Source of the DNA: Acanthaster planci
Taxonomy: Eukaryota > Echinodermata > Asteroidea > Valvatida > Acanthasteridae
DNA length: 60,000 nucleotides
Direction: 5' to 3'
Assembly (NCBI RefSeq): GCF_001949145.1
Contig: NW_019091506.1
Span: 539,548 to 599,547, forward strand
Position 1 is the first letter of the stretch. Every line of letters starts with the position of its first letter. A program made the position numbers and the translations under genes. Shown one piece after another: positions 12,601 through 27,600 of this stretch. The notes under the pieces are model-generated. The model made no database searches and was not told the origin of the DNA. It saw only the letters and a list, made by a program, of their open reading frames with translations.

Positions 12601-15600
12601 TCAGTTGTCTTTCTTTATAAATATTATCTGGATTTCTGTTGACAGGCACAAATTAATAACAAAAAGAAATGTTTAACAAATTTCATTTTACTTCATGCAT
12701 CACGTTCTTTTCCTTTTGAAGTCACATACTTTTAACATTTTGAAGCCAAAATATCAGTTGACACAAACACGGCCTTGCATAGACAAGAAGCAAAATCTTT
12801 TCTGTTCTGTCCATGAGTAAACTATTCTCTAAACTTGAACTTTTACTTCTTTGCTTTCCTTTTTTTCAATTCCACCTTGCAACAATTATGCAATGATTGA
12901 TTTAATTCAACTATACTGTGTTCAACCTGACAGGTACTTGGAGAAGAAGCGACTCGTCTTTCCCCGCTTCTTCTTTGTGTCTGACCCCGCACTGCTGGAG
13001 ATTCTGGGTCAGGCCAGCGACTCGCACACAATCCAGGTAGGGCTTTAACCCACTTTGAGAAGTCAAACCTCTGTTTGCAAGATGCAGAGTCTGCAAAGTA
13101 TAATAAGAGCCATTTGCTGTTGCAGTTTTTGTCTGCCTAAACAGAGGCTACATCCAAATCTGTTGTCTAGAGCTAGGTCTAGGTCTTCACTCCATTGCAT
13201 ACACGCGGAGACGCACAGACAATTGACCTAGCCGAAGCTCTGGAAGCTTGTTTTGGACATGGCCTTAGGCTGGCCTTAAGTACAGCAACAGGAGACTACA
13301 TATACTTCTCAGAGTGTTGGAAAAAATCTCAAACAGCGAGTAAAACGTTAAATAATGAATACTGAAACTAGCTTCTAAACAGAAATTTTATGTATATATT
13401 ACCAAACTCTCCTGACCATTTTAAGTGGTCAAATTGTGGTTTGGTTTACATTTTAAAAATTGAAAATTTCAAATCATAGGCCTTAATAACTTTCCTATAT
13501 AGTTTTAATAGGACAAATGTAAATTTTGATCAAAAAGGAAGCTGTTGCCAGCCAAGTGTGACATTGTTGTGAATTGGGTGTGCATGTAGGCAATTTTTGT
13601 AAATAAAAAGGATCAGTATTCAATGGTGTACCTTTTGATGTCCGGCATCATGGCCGTTATATACTATCAAGCAACTCAGCTGGCCTTGATTTGTGGGCAT
13701 TGCTGTGACCCTGCTACTCTAAGAAGCCAAACTTTCAGTTGTGCTGTTGTATGCATTGGTATTTCAAGCCTTAATTGCATTTGTTGAGGACAGAAATGTT
13801 GTTATCCGTTTGCACAGGCTCATCTGCTTGGCGTGTTTGAGAACGTGAATGAGGTTGAGTTCCATGAGAAGGATTACGATCGCATCGTCTCCTGCATTTC
13901 CAAGGAAGGAGAGGTGGTTCCAGTGAGTACATCTTCCAGTTGTTGGCTTGCAAGCATCATATGTCATGATTAACTATCCCCCCTGGTTTTGCTTGCGGGA
14001 AGTGGTGGGTCTTAATCTGTCAGTTACTAAAGAAATTATGAGTGGTCTTGTGTCTGGTCTTGTGGTGTGGTATGTACAGTCTTGTCCTGATCATTTTGCC
14101 TGGTCTTGTGTCTGGTCTTGTGGTGTGGTATGTACAGTCTTGTCCTGATCATTTTATATGGTCTTGTGATGGTCTTGACAACAGTTATGCACTGCAGAAT
14201 AAACAGGATGAATTTACAGAAAACTGAACAAAGACCTGTACATGCCAGTGACTGCTGAGTGTATACTTCCTTGCAGTTGGATCAGCCAGTCATTGCGAAG
14301 GGCAATGTGGAGATGTGGTTAGGAGAGCTACTCATCATGCAGCAGAAGTCCCTACACTCTGTCATCAGAGAGGCCCACAGGGTCATCAACGACTCCTCCT
14401 TTGAGCTGCTAGGATTCCTCAATAACTACATCGCTCAGGTGAGTCTCGAAAAGAGTCATCATTGCTTAGAAAGTGACAAGCTGATGAGTTGAGTGGTTCG
14501 CCTTTGTGGTTGTTCCCGCTGGAGGATATCTGGGATTCTTTGTATTGCAGTCCTTCATTTCTAGAAAATCCAGGAGAGCTGTAAACCGTTCACCTAAAAT
14601 CGGTCAGGAGAGCAAATCGCTCTCCTTAAAATAAACCTAATGTTTAAGTACAAAAACAGGGTAAATTCAGTTCTTTCACTGTCCAGTTTGATACCATCTG
14701 TTGTCATGGTTCATTTTAATCAGTTCTAGTATGTTAGAAACGTTAGATTATATTTGGTTTCTCTCAAACTGAAATGCTTATCACACTAGTGTTTTCTTTG
14801 AAAAAAGAAATTCTTTTTCAATTAAAAAAAATCCCTGTCAAAATAAAGTCTCATCATGTCTGACAAGTTTTTTATTTTCAGTATTACAAGTGCAACAACT
14901 TATCTTTAATGGCAACAAATAGAACAGAATTCCTCACTGAAGCCCGATGCCTCCAGTGTTGTTGCAAAATGACTGGCGCAAGCTGGGAGAGATTCAGTCT
15001 CACGTTCTGGTGCATCACTTCTCCAGTTAGCTGGATTCACCCAAAACAGAAAATGAATGACTGAATTGTTTAAACCTGAAATTATCAAGTTGATAGTGCA
15101 ACCATGCACATAAGGCGTGTGCCTGTGTGAGCACGATATGCACGTTAGCTAATCTTTCGCGGTGATCATGAGAGTGTTTGCACACGATTATTGTCTGACA
15201 CGTTGAGAGAATCTCCTGCGCGAAGTCGCTTCAATGGAGCCCCACAGTCATACTGTACGCACGCTGTTACCACGCAGCATAAAATTTAATCTTAAGGCAC
15301 ACCGGTTGTGCACTGAGCGCCCTCGTAAACTCGATAACTATTGGCTGTTGAGGATCGAAAAACTGGCTACTGGCCAATAAAAACACTTTTGCTAGGTAGG
15401 CATTCAGATGTTGTGATTCCGTGACACTGGTCATGCTGTATTAATTGGTGCCATGTCTTTTATCACAGCCTATTTCATCTGTATTTGCATCACACCGAGT
15501 TGGCATATTCCACCTGTTCTACCTATCCAGATTATGGTCACCTTAATCCAGTGCTCATCTTTCAAGGTTTATTTGCCAGACATTATGCTGGAGATATTAT

Positions 15601-18600
15601 GGAACCTGTGTTGCATCAAATGCAGCCCTGTCTACCACAGAGTCTGATTCAACCAATCTTGCATTGCCCTAGGTTGGAGTACCAGGCAATTTTGGACCTG
15701 CAACACTAGCATTGATATCGCATCAGTGATGGCCATGTGTTAATGGCTTCCAATTTTACCAATCGTCTTTAAGGTCGGTCTGCTGGGCATCCAGATGCTA
15801 TGGACCCGGGACGCCGAGGACGCCCTGACCGTGGCCAGGTCGGACAAGAAGATCATGCAAGTCACCAACGTCAAGTTCCTGGACCTGCTGAACACGCTGA
15901 TTGAGCAGACCACGCACGACCTGACCAAGATGGAACGAGTCAAGTACGAGACGCTGGTTACCATTCACGTGCATCAGAGGGATATCTTCAATGATTTGGT
16001 GCGTTCCAATGTCGAAAGTGATCATTGTGAGCCAACTGCACAAAATCAGTTAAAAGTGACCAGAGTTGTTTTGGAGTGAATAATCATGTGCTATGGATAA
16101 CAGAGTAACAATCTGTGTGGCATAGAAACATGAAAAGGAGAAAAAGCTCTCTGTGATGAAAATGTAAAATGTCAGACTATCCTCATGACTCTTAATCTAA
16201 GTTGGTGGCTCAATGACTGGGAATAGTAACGAAATTCTCTCTAGATTTTAAGTATTGGGTTATGATTTTTCTATTGACTTTTATCTGTTGATTGGAGTGA
16301 TGGAGTCATCATGTTGGATTATTTTAGGATTTTTCACAGTTGCTTCTTTGCTCTTTAGTTCCTCTGAAACTTTCAGCCAGGTTTATCAATTACTGGTCTC
16401 CTCTCTCTAGAATCTTTTTTCTTTATTGGACCATAGAGATATGGCAGTGTGGGATTATCGAGAGAGGATAGACCATTTCTAGTGGAAAGTCTCAGATAAA
16501 CTGCAGTTGGAAACTCTTCCCTTGTTTTGTTCATCACAGACCATCCAGCACATCCGGTCCCCCACCGACTTTGAGTGGCTGAAGCAGGCCAGGTTCTACT
16601 TCAAGGAGGACACCGACCAGTGCATCGTTTCCATCACTGATGTGGACTTCATCTATCAGAACGAGTTCCTGGGCTGCACCGACAGACTGGTTATCACACC
16701 ACTCACTGACAGGTGCGTGATTAAATCTAAAAGAGGGGGGAGGTGTAAAATTCAAAACTCCACAACATCTCAGTGCATTTGTTCTTTTCATTCTGAGCCT
16801 GTTGAATTTTCCAGTGATGAAAATCCGATGTACCGTTCTTGCAAAACACCAAGTTTTCTTAGAGAGTCAGCCCAAATGGTTAACTTTTCCGACTGACATG
16901 CACAACGCACATGGTCCCGCATGTGTAAGGGCAGGAACTTATCAATGACAACAGAAGTCTAGATCAGATGGAATTGAAACTTCACAGGTGCGCCCACTGC
17001 GATTGTCTTTACAAAAAAGATTGAGTATGGGACAGTCAAGATCCCGGGAAGGGGCAAATCACCTCCCCACTCCACTGTGCAATGGTCCAAAAGAGCCCAG
17101 CTCTTGTAGGGTTAACCCTTGGTGGTGCCCAAGGCTGATTACCTTCTTCCAGCCGACTTTAGAGTGCCAAGGGCCTTTGAGAAATGTGGACTGCTGGTTC
17201 ACCAGCTACTAACCGGAGGCAGTGATTGTCTTTTTGTTTTATCAAAGCAATGTCTCTGGACAAGAAGTTCCTTTTTATGTACATTCAATGTGGCTTTGAT
17301 CGGCAGGTGCTACATCACCTTGGCCCAGGCTCTGGGCATGAGTATGGGAGGGGCTCCGGCAGGCCCTGCAGGCACAGGCAAGACGGAGACCACCAAGGAC
17401 ATGGGCAAAGCCCTGGGCAAGTATGTGGTGGTCTTCAACTGCTCGGACCAGATGGACTACAGGGGGCTGGGACGGATCTACAAAGGTAAGAAACAGATTG
17501 GTGCAGGCAAACTCGCTGCTGCAAGTGTGGGAAGGAATGTAATGTTATTATGCCATTAAAGGAGTTGGCATTAAGGCGGATTAAGATTGATTTTGTTTTT
17601 GTTTCTAAAGTGCCAGGTATGATTTTTTTGTGAATGACTGTTGCTGGAATTTTGCTTATAAAAAGAAACTAAATTCCATTGAAAAAAAAAGCAATATGCT
17701 TTGTCGACACCAGATGTACATTACAGAGAAGTGCATTTAGACAAAATGGTAAGCGCACAGACTGATTTGGGAAGGACATGTAATGAGTAAAATGGCAATC
17801 ATGTGAGGAAATTCACAATGTTACTGAACCATCCCCAGAGAATTCAAATCAAAAGGAGCGCTAACTGCCAAAATGGCCGACATTATGCAGCTTCTTTACT
17901 CTGGCATCGTTTCACAATAGTCTTGTCAAACCCCTTCCTGTTACTGCATGGGATATGATGACCATTCAAAGAATTTCTCCCATTCATTAATTCACCCTCA
18001 TCTCACTTGGTTGATGTCCATTGTCTTTGAAAGGTCTTAGCCAATGTAATATTGCTATACTTAAGGATTTTCAAGATGTATTTTTTGCGTTGGGGAGATG
18101 TTAATTATTATTAATATAAATTAATATACGTTGGGTAAGGGCAAACCCGTTATATATAATATACTTAAGGATATTGACCCACAAGCCGGAAATTTGACCT
18201 TAGGGCATATACTTGTACCACTCATTCCTAAATGGTAAACTTGGGTGATTGGCGTATTAATCCCCCCCCTCAGGCCTTGCGCAGTCTGGCAGCTGGGGCT
18301 GCTTTGATGAGTTCAACCGTATCGAGCTGCCCGTCCTGTCCGTGGCCGCCCAGCAGATTGCCATCGTCCTGATTGCCAAGAAGGAGAGGAAGAGCGAGTT
18401 TATCTTCTCAGACGGTGACGTGGTGTCTCTCAATCCAGAGTTTGGTCTCTTCCTGACCATGGTGAGTCAAAGGGGGGAGGGGAGGGGGAAGCAGATGCCA
18501 GGATTAGAAAACTCATGTTGTGTCCTTGAATACTGTCATAGGCAGTCAGAAATGGCCACATGGCCAGTCTGAAAAAAAAATTGTATTTCGTCAGCCGACC

Positions 18601-21600
18601 TTGTCATGATAATAAACTGCGCGTGGCTGGCATGTGCTCACAGCCTTGAGGCAGAGAACGGCAGCTGCTTCCGTCCAACAGGAGTGTCTGTAGTTACCAC
18701 AGAATAGACTATTTATAACCATTTATCAGTTGGACTAGTTAGCACGATGTAACAAAAGTAACTGTTGACTACTGGGGTGTTAAATAATCCTGTTATGAAT
18801 GGTTTACATTACTGCTCCTGAAGAAAAGCATGTAGAAAGGATAAAAACCACCCACAAAGGGATTCGTTGCTGAGATGTTTTTTTCACAGATTGCATATTT
18901 GAATCTCAGTCTTCAGTTTTGTGTTGAAGTAAAAGCTACGTTGCTGCAAGTCATTACCTAATTTTTGCATCCATTTCAGATACTAATCACGACAAGCCAA
19001 CAGCACTGTGTCAACTTACTGCATCTTTCCTTCCCTCTGAATGAAACGGCCACGAGTTAAATCACAAAATATCCTGATAAAAACCGTAGACTTTGATTTG
19101 GCTCCAAAAAGAACTCATTATAACTCGGCCTCATTCAGAAATTGTCTAACCACAGCATTTTTGTCAGACGATGGTTCACAGTAGCACCATGTATCTCCGT
19201 TGTAAGTGAGTGGGGTTCTGAAAACACTAGTGGACTCAACGTGTCAGATGTCCTGATGACAGATAGAGCTCACTGTCCAAAATGTAGAGTCCACCACTGT
19301 GTCAGGACCGCACTCACAAAACTGATAATGCCACTGCCGCACACTTTCATCCTGTTACTACGTCCACCCTGCGAACCTTCAAACCATGGAAATTAAGCAT
19401 TTGTAATCCCTCGTAGAACCCCGGCTATGCTGGGCGGCAGGAGTTGCCGGAGAATCTCAAGATCCAGTTCCGCAGCGTGGCCATGATGGTCCCCGACCGT
19501 CAGATCATCATGAGGGTCAAGCTAGCCAGCTGCGGCTTCCAGGAAAACGTACTCCTTGCCCAGAAATTCTACACCCTCTACAAGCTGTGCGAGGAACAGC
19601 TCACCAAACAGGTAACGAGAGATCACAGTGCGGCTTTCATGTAATGGCATTGTCGTGTCCTGCACATGATTTTAACTTCTGAACCAGCGAGCTTTTGAAA
19701 TTGAAAATGCTTGAGTGGTTGGTCCATTCTGACTGAATATATCATGTTGCGTTCTCAAAATTATCTTATGATAATAGTGACCGCAAGCTGCCTGATTTTC
19801 TTTGTAATTTTGCTAAAAGAGCACGAGTACCACCATTCAAGAAGTACGCATGACCCTAACAGTCCTCAGTCCTCCAACAGGTGAAGGATTGAGGAGTGTC
19901 AGGGATAATGTTTGGCTCGAGAAGATTTTGTGACAGTATGCCTGTAATTGGTTGGTCAAATTTGCCTGTAATGAATTTCTTCTCCCATGCGCTCATGTAG
20001 AACTGCTGTGCCACTGGTTTGACTTACAGACTCAAATGTCAGAATTCTCACATGTCCAAATACCGCTCAAAGGCAGTTGTAATAGATAACTCTGTTTTTC
20101 TCTGATTTGGATTTGGTGGCCTGATGGAGAATGCCGTGCCAACTTCAACACAAATACACTATGTCTTAAAGAGGCATCTGGCATTGAAGTAACTGTCTTG
20201 CAGTGACGGCGATCAGCCATTTGTTTCTCATACGTGCAGGTGCACTACGACTTTGGTCTGAGGAACATCCTGTCAGTGCTTCGCACTCTGGGAGCCAACA
20301 AGAGAGCTCGGCCTGAAGACAGCGAGTCCACCATCGTCATGAGAGTCCTCCGGGACATGAACCTGTCCAAACTGGTGAGGCACACGTACTGGGGGAGATT
20401 TATCTGTGCTGTAGACGAGCACTTTAATTTCATTGCCAGAGTAGGACTTTTGGGCGTAACCTTTGGAGCATTTCTACTGGAAGAGAAATGAAAACATCTA
20501 CCTACTTGTAGGAACTGGAAGCATAAAGTGGAAATAATATCCAAGAGGACGGCATATTATTTTAGTGGTTGAAATGCTGCTGTAGTTGTTCCTGGGGTCT
20601 TTCACTCTTCTGTCCTGGTGCATGGTTGCTATTCGGCTCTGAAAAGATCGTGTGGGCTGGCTTCACATTTGGTTATGGGTGGCCTACAGATATTAAAGCC
20701 AATGCAGCAATGGAATAGAGGGATTGCATAGCTGCCATCTTGCGGGCCAGTGCTTTTGCTCCACCGGGTATGCACGAGGGAGGTTTCCCCGTGGAACAAA
20801 AGAACTGCCCTGCAAGATGGCTACCATGCAAGGGCTCAACAGCACATGTATGCTCAAAATGAAGTCATTTGGAATGGCCAGTACATGCTTTGGCATAGGC
20901 CAGCTCTGCCGCATGGAACATGTTGGGCTGGTGTGGCATTGGACGTTTCTATTTCCAACTGTCCAATGACCTTGGCCCTCTGATATACAGTAATTATATA
21001 ATTCTGATACGATATTTGTCTTTGTCACTTGCCGCAAGGTTGATGAGGATGAGCCTCTGTTCCTGAGCTTGATCAGCGATCTTTTCCCAGGCATTCAGTT
21101 GGACAATGCGACCTATGAGGAGTTACAGGTTGCCGTGGCCAATCAAGTGGATGCCATGGGAGTCATTAACCATCCCGCTTGGAACCTTAAAGTTGTACAG
21201 GTATGTAGAACTTGCAGTCAACTTTCATTGACTGTGGTACCCACTGCTATATCAAATTTAAACTAGCTAGTTCGCACTGCAGTTTGCGCCATAGTCGAAT
21301 GGGTAAGACGTGGGCTGTAGCAAGCAGAAAGGTGCGAGTTCTTGTTCAACCCATGCAGTTACTCCCGTAAGTCTTTTTAGAAATTTTGGCATTAATTTTG
21401 TTTCCTTGGTGAGGGAAAATATTTGGTTATTAAAATACAGTTCCACCAGTAGACTGTATCTGAGTCTTGCTTGTGCAGACATTGGATGTAGAGGTTAATG
21501 CTTGTTTGCCTACTTGTGATGACAAAGAACGAACGTACACATGTTTATGCATATGCTGGGTGTGTAGTATGCATTGCTAATTTTCAGTTGAATGTGCACA

Positions 21601-24600
21601 AATCCTAGGTCTCTTTGCCTAAGGCTGTAACTGTTATTCACTAGTCACGGCAAGTACTGTCACAATTACTTCCACCGCAAACAGTGAACCTCAAAGCTTA
21701 CTTGTGTTTGTGAAGACTGGTGAGTACCTCTGAAGCCCTCGTGAAATACTTGACCAGAACACAATCGTCATTCCACAGCTGTTCGAGACCCAGCGCGTGC
21801 GTCATGGCATGATGACCCTGGGCCCCAGCGGCGCCGGCAAGAGCGTCTGCATCCACGTCCTGATGAAGGCCATGGGGGACTGCGGGAACCCGCACAAGGA
21901 GATGCGCATGAACCCCAAGGCCATCACGGCACCGCAGATGTTTGGCCGGCTGGACGTGGCCACCAACGACTGGACAGATGGGATCTTCTCCACCCTGTGG
22001 AGGAAGACGCTCAAAGCAAAGAAAGGTAGAGCAATGCGTGATGCGCACTATCTGTCAGCATTCAGACTTATCAAGAGCCATTGTACACTTTAACACTGAT
22101 CGTCCTTAACAGTGATTTGAAGCTGATCGCAGTGATATGAAACTCGTTGCTCCTCGGGCCTATCCTGAACATTATCCAAGGCTATACTGCTCTGCTTTCT
22201 CATAATGTTTGATCTGAACTTGGGTTCAGGGTGTAGCAAGTGTTGGATTGAAATTGTTGACCTAATAGGAAGCATCTCAAAAGTCAGCTTGACACTTTTC
22301 CCTCTGGAACGTCTCTTTTCCAAATACTGCGTGTTCCTGGTGGGGATGCACTGTATTCTTTCTAGGGACACTGCTAGTGTGCACAGACATTTACAGCAGA
22401 CATTCAGGACCATCCTCTGCTCTGAGAAGGGACCAGCAGGTGCTTTCGATTTGAGCAAGCAGTGTTCTTGTTTGGACATCATTGGCCTGAGCGACTTTGA
22501 GATGTTCCCCTACCCCAGAGTTTGGAGCCTTTCAACTGAGAATTTGAGATTGTTCAAATAAAAAAGACGGTGTGGCAGTGTCTAGCTGTGCATGTGGAGT
22601 CTAACTCATGCATGCCGTGTGCATTCTTAAATGTAAGGTGTCTGCATTTGGTCAACTTGCGAGCACCTTGGTGGTGGAAAGACCTGTTCCAGTGACTTTA
22701 GTTGAATGTTGGTACAAAATTGAATGCAATTGTGCACTTGCTCAGCGATTAATGATTGCATCGCTTTGCTCCCACAGGCGAGCACATCTGGATTGTGTTA
22801 GATGGCCCAGTGGACGCCATCTGGATCGAGAACCTCAACAGCGTCCTGGACGACAACAAGACCCTGACCCTGGCCAACGGCGACCGCATCCCCATGTCCC
22901 CCAACTGCAAGATCGTCTTTGAGGTCCACAACATTGACAATGCCTCTCCAGCTACCGTGTCCAGGAACGGCATGGTGTACATGAGCAGCTCAGCGCTGGA
23001 TTGGAAACCCATTCTAGAGGTTGGTACAATCTACTCTTTAGTAACTGGTATTATGCTGGGGTTCCTGCAGCCTGGAAAAGTTGTTGCTTTCCAGGCCTGG
23101 AAAAAGTCATGGAAGTTTGTACAAATAACTAATGTCATGGAAAAGTCGTGGAATTTTTCAAACATTTTGTGTGATTTCTATTATCGGAAATAAGTGCATA
23201 AAATGCATGATTTATTCGCAACTTTAAAAGTGGCATTATTGGGTCATAGATTTTCATGAATTGGTCATAGAAAAGTCTTGAAATTTAATTGGCCTTTAGT
23301 TGCAGGAAGCCTGCATGTGATAAAAACCAGGCATGCACTTTGAAACATCAGGAAAATGATGACGAGCAGAGCAGTACCACTGGTTCTTTTCAGAACCGCA
23401 AATACTCACAAAAGAGATACATCCATGGTGCTACCGCAAACCTACTTTCTATTAAAACTTAGTAAGTTCAAAATTATGTACTGTTGATTTGAATTTTGAT
23501 ATTTAGGTTTAAATCGGCTGTATGATATGCGCAGTCTTATTTTATACAGCTGGAAAAACTCTAGTTGGTAATCTTTGTTTTGTTCTGCATTGTAGGGCTG
23601 GCTTCGAGGGCAACCACCCGGCGAAGCAGCTGTACTCAGGGACCTGTATGACAAGATCTTTGATGACCTGTACCGTTACGTCTCTCTCAACCTCCATGCC
23701 AAGATGGATATACTAGAGTGCAACTACATTAGACAGGTAATGCGTCTTGTACAGGAAAACTTTGCTGCACCAACATCATTTGGGAAGCTCACTCTGTAGC
23801 AAGTGCTGTCCGAGGGCAGACTTCAACACCTGTTCCCCTTGGCATGCACATTTCTATTAGGAGGCAATTCAAGTGACTGTTGGGTAGAACAAAGAAATTG
23901 TTTGGAGTAACGTTTGAATCTGTAACCTCGTAGACGTTCTGCTGTTAGGGTTAGTTTGATGACGCATGTGGGGTGTTGTTGAATGACCCTGCCACCGATA
24001 ATGTGACAAACTCTATGACGTTTTGTTCCAAACTGTCCTGAATCCTCCATAAAATCAACTCGTCGGAGAACCAGTGGCACATTTTCATCGCTAGACAAGG
24101 ATGGCATAACCACAGCATTTTACCAGCCTGTTCATAATTTGTTCACAGTCAGTCGACCTGCTGGACGGCCTGATACCAGTCAAGGACGAGCACGATCACA
24201 GCGTCTTGCCTGCCTCTTACTTGGAGAAGCTCTTCATCTTTGCTCTCATGTGGAGTCTGGGAGCCTTGCTGGAGTTGGACGACAGGGCCAAGATGGAGGA
24301 ATTCATGCTGGCTCATGGGAGTAAACTCAAGTACCCTCTCATCGAGGAAGGCAGCAGCCACACGATCTTTGAGTTTGTCGTCAGTGCTCAGGGTAGGTGA
24401 CCACAGCATCAGGGTATCCAGCTTTTGGAGTCGGGGGGCGAGGGAGGGGGGATTCATTCTACATGATGTTGGGGAAGACAACAAATCAAAAGCCTTCCCA
24501 GTCTCAACATCCTTGCTTTTATTTCGTGGTGTCGTGTTCTGAGCATTTTGGTGCTGATATTTGATAATTCCCAATTAATCTCTTTCCTGCTCACAAACAG

Positions 24601-27600
24601 TGTGAATAGGATGCAGCATGGAGCTTCGATCTCAAAGAACAAGCACATGCAAAATACAATTGTGCAGTTATGAAATGTGGATCAGATATCCTGTTGTTTA
24701 GTAGACATTTGCCCCATCCTTTAGCAATGCCCCCTCCCCAAAAAAGTAGAGAAACGGGTAGAGGTCAGTCTCAAACTGATAATTTTTGCTTTTGACTGAA
24801 TGAGGTAATGGGAGCCTATAACATTAACACTTTAACATAATAAATGTTGTACAGCACCCTCAGGTGTCAAATAATATCCAGTCAACCTCCCCATCCAGCA
24901 CATAAGGCAGATGCCGTACCCTTTAATGTTATCCTACGGTAGCTAGAACCCTGCTCACCTACGAAGTATTATTTATTTTAAAAAAAGCAAGTGGCCCCAC
25001 CACCCCCACCCCAGCCCCCGCACTAGAGACACCACTGGACCACAGTCACAGTATCCAGCCATAAAATGATAAACAAGAAACACAGACTGTCTCATTCATA
25101 CAGTGAAGTACTGCTTGATAATGGATCTTTTCCATGAGATATGTAAACAAGGCAGGTGCATGCGCATTACTACCACTGGTTGGCAAAGTTGACGTAACGA
25201 TACAAATCTCCATGCGCGCACAACTGTGAGCACATACACGCTGTTTCTGTACTTTTATAGTTTGACATGAGTACAAAACTTAAACACAAGGAATTATTAC
25301 TTTCCAACCTCAGGACATAGAAAACTTCACTTAGTTTCGAGAAAAGCATGCTTGCCAACTAGTGGTAGTAGCGCCCTGTTTAATTTACATTTTTCATGGG
25401 AAAGGTCCATTGGATGGTTTGTTCGGTAACCGTACATCATGATGCATGAGTGAAGTTATTTTATTTTTTGATGTACATCTACATAGCCATAATACAAATA
25501 AGCCAGTTGGATATTCCAACAGTGCATGCATTCCCAAAGTGAATCACCTTGGAGATCATTTGGGATGAGCAGCACGCACGCGCGATTGTCTGCCCCAGCA
25601 TATAGCCATACGATGATTCCCATTCATGCTCTGTTCCTGCAAGACCTTGCCTTCTTGAAACGCTCAAAACTGGCTCATTCTTATGCTGGTTTTGGCATGG
25701 AGCATTTATCGTACATTTTGCAATGAATGCAATGAGTGATAATTATTGATGAATGCAATTTATCAGGGTGTGTCATTAAAGACACCTCCTATCTCTTGTT
25801 TCACCGTGCTCAATTGATGTTCCTTTTGCTGTGGTGTTAGAGTGCCTGAGGCTTTTTGATGGCTGTCAAAACCAAGTACCTTCCTAGCCTTCGGTCTTTC
25901 TAGGAATTCCTTCTCTCCGCCTCCTAAATACACTCATGAAAAGGGCTTCTAATGGGATAGCCCTTTCAAACCCAAAAAGGAAAAAAAAAGTTCAGTAGAG
26001 AGATTCAGGGTCTTGAAATACTTGACCAATTGTTCAACAGACTAGAGACAGAAATGTTCACACGTCGTGTGAATGTGTTGTGTGCTACAGGTGAATGGGA
26101 GCATTGGTCCAACAGGGTCCAGGAGTACCTGTACCCCAGTGACTCGGTGCCCGTCTACACCTCCATCCTGGTCCCCAATGTGGACAACGTCAGATCCAAC
26201 TTCCTGATTGATACCGTCTGCAAACAGCACAAGGTAATCAGCAAACGTTATTTTTATGCTAAGTGGTTTCAAAACGTTGCAAACTTTGAAATCATGGTAC
26301 CGTAATTGTGAGAGTGCTGCATATTTTTGGAGTCTGTGGTTTTTAAGACAAGAGACAAGTGCCCTGTTCTTGTCATCTTTGAAAATCTATGATATCCCCA
26401 ACTAGAATAGAGAAAATGTTACTTCTGTTTGTTCTTTCTTGAAGGGAGCCTCTTTAACATCATAAAGTTCTTTATAGGGGTCATCCATTTTTGTCATCAT
26501 TTTCACGAGCATATAAACCGTATGCTGGGGAGGGGGTTAATTTGTTGCGTACATGTTAAAAATGACAATTATTATAGACGGGCCATTGTTTATGCTTCCC
26601 GCTGGTATGTGCACACAGTCTGGTTGTAGTTTCAACTCCCGTTGCACACACGTGCAGGCTGTTTCACATGGTTCCAGAACGAACGCGATGGATGATACAA
26701 GAGTACATAGCCCTCGTGTGAAGAAACTGGCCCACACGCATGCGTGCGTGCAATGCCTATATCATGTGTTTCTTGCCAGTAGCAAAGTGGAATTCTGAGC
26801 CTACCAGGTGACTTGCTCCGATGTCACATAGACAGGGACATTGTTTTTCCTCCTGTCACTTTTCTCTGGTCGTCCACTGTAGATTAACAGTCGTACATCT
26901 TGAGTTAGAATGGGTCCTCAGGCATCATAGAGAAATCGCAGTGTTTCGTTTATTCATTTTGCTCTCTTAGAGGGGGGCCAAGAAAAAGAGTACTCTTTGT
27001 ATGCTTTTGAAAATAACGACAAAAATGGACAACTCCATATTCCATTTATAGCTTGTCTTTCCAATTGTACATCATGCATCTAATTGTAAATGTGCGTGTG
27101 ATATACAGTTGTTTTCGACTGTGATCTATCTTGAAGCAGTGAACATGTACCATGTTACAGNNNNNNNNNNNNNNNNNNNNNNNNNNNNNNNNNNNNNNNN
27201 NNNNNNNNNNNNNNNNNNNNNNNNNNNNNNNNNNNNNNNNNNNNNNNNNNNNNNNNNNNNNNNNNNNNNNNNNNNNNNNNNNNNNNNNNNNNNNNNNNNN
27301 NNNNNNNNNNNNNNNNNNNNNNNNNNNNNNNNNNNNNNNNNNNNNNNNNNNNNNNNNNNNNNNNNNNNNNNNNNNNNNNNNNNNNNNNNNNNNNNNNNNN
27401 NNNNNNNNNNNNNNNNNNNNNNNNNNNNNNNNNNNNNNNNNNNNNNNNNNNNNNNNNNNNNNNNNNTTGTGTTTCAATCTGCCTGATGTTCTTGCCCTCA
27501 TATGCTGAATTTGATATTCCTTACCCAAGTTAACAACTAAGTGCGCTGAAATTGTCTACAACCGTTCAAAAATGAAAACTTCTGGTGTAAGATTGTATCT

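Noticed and set aside
27046-27528. Open frames running through the N block
   Set aside because: They exist only because N is not read as a stop. There is no coding evidence on either side.
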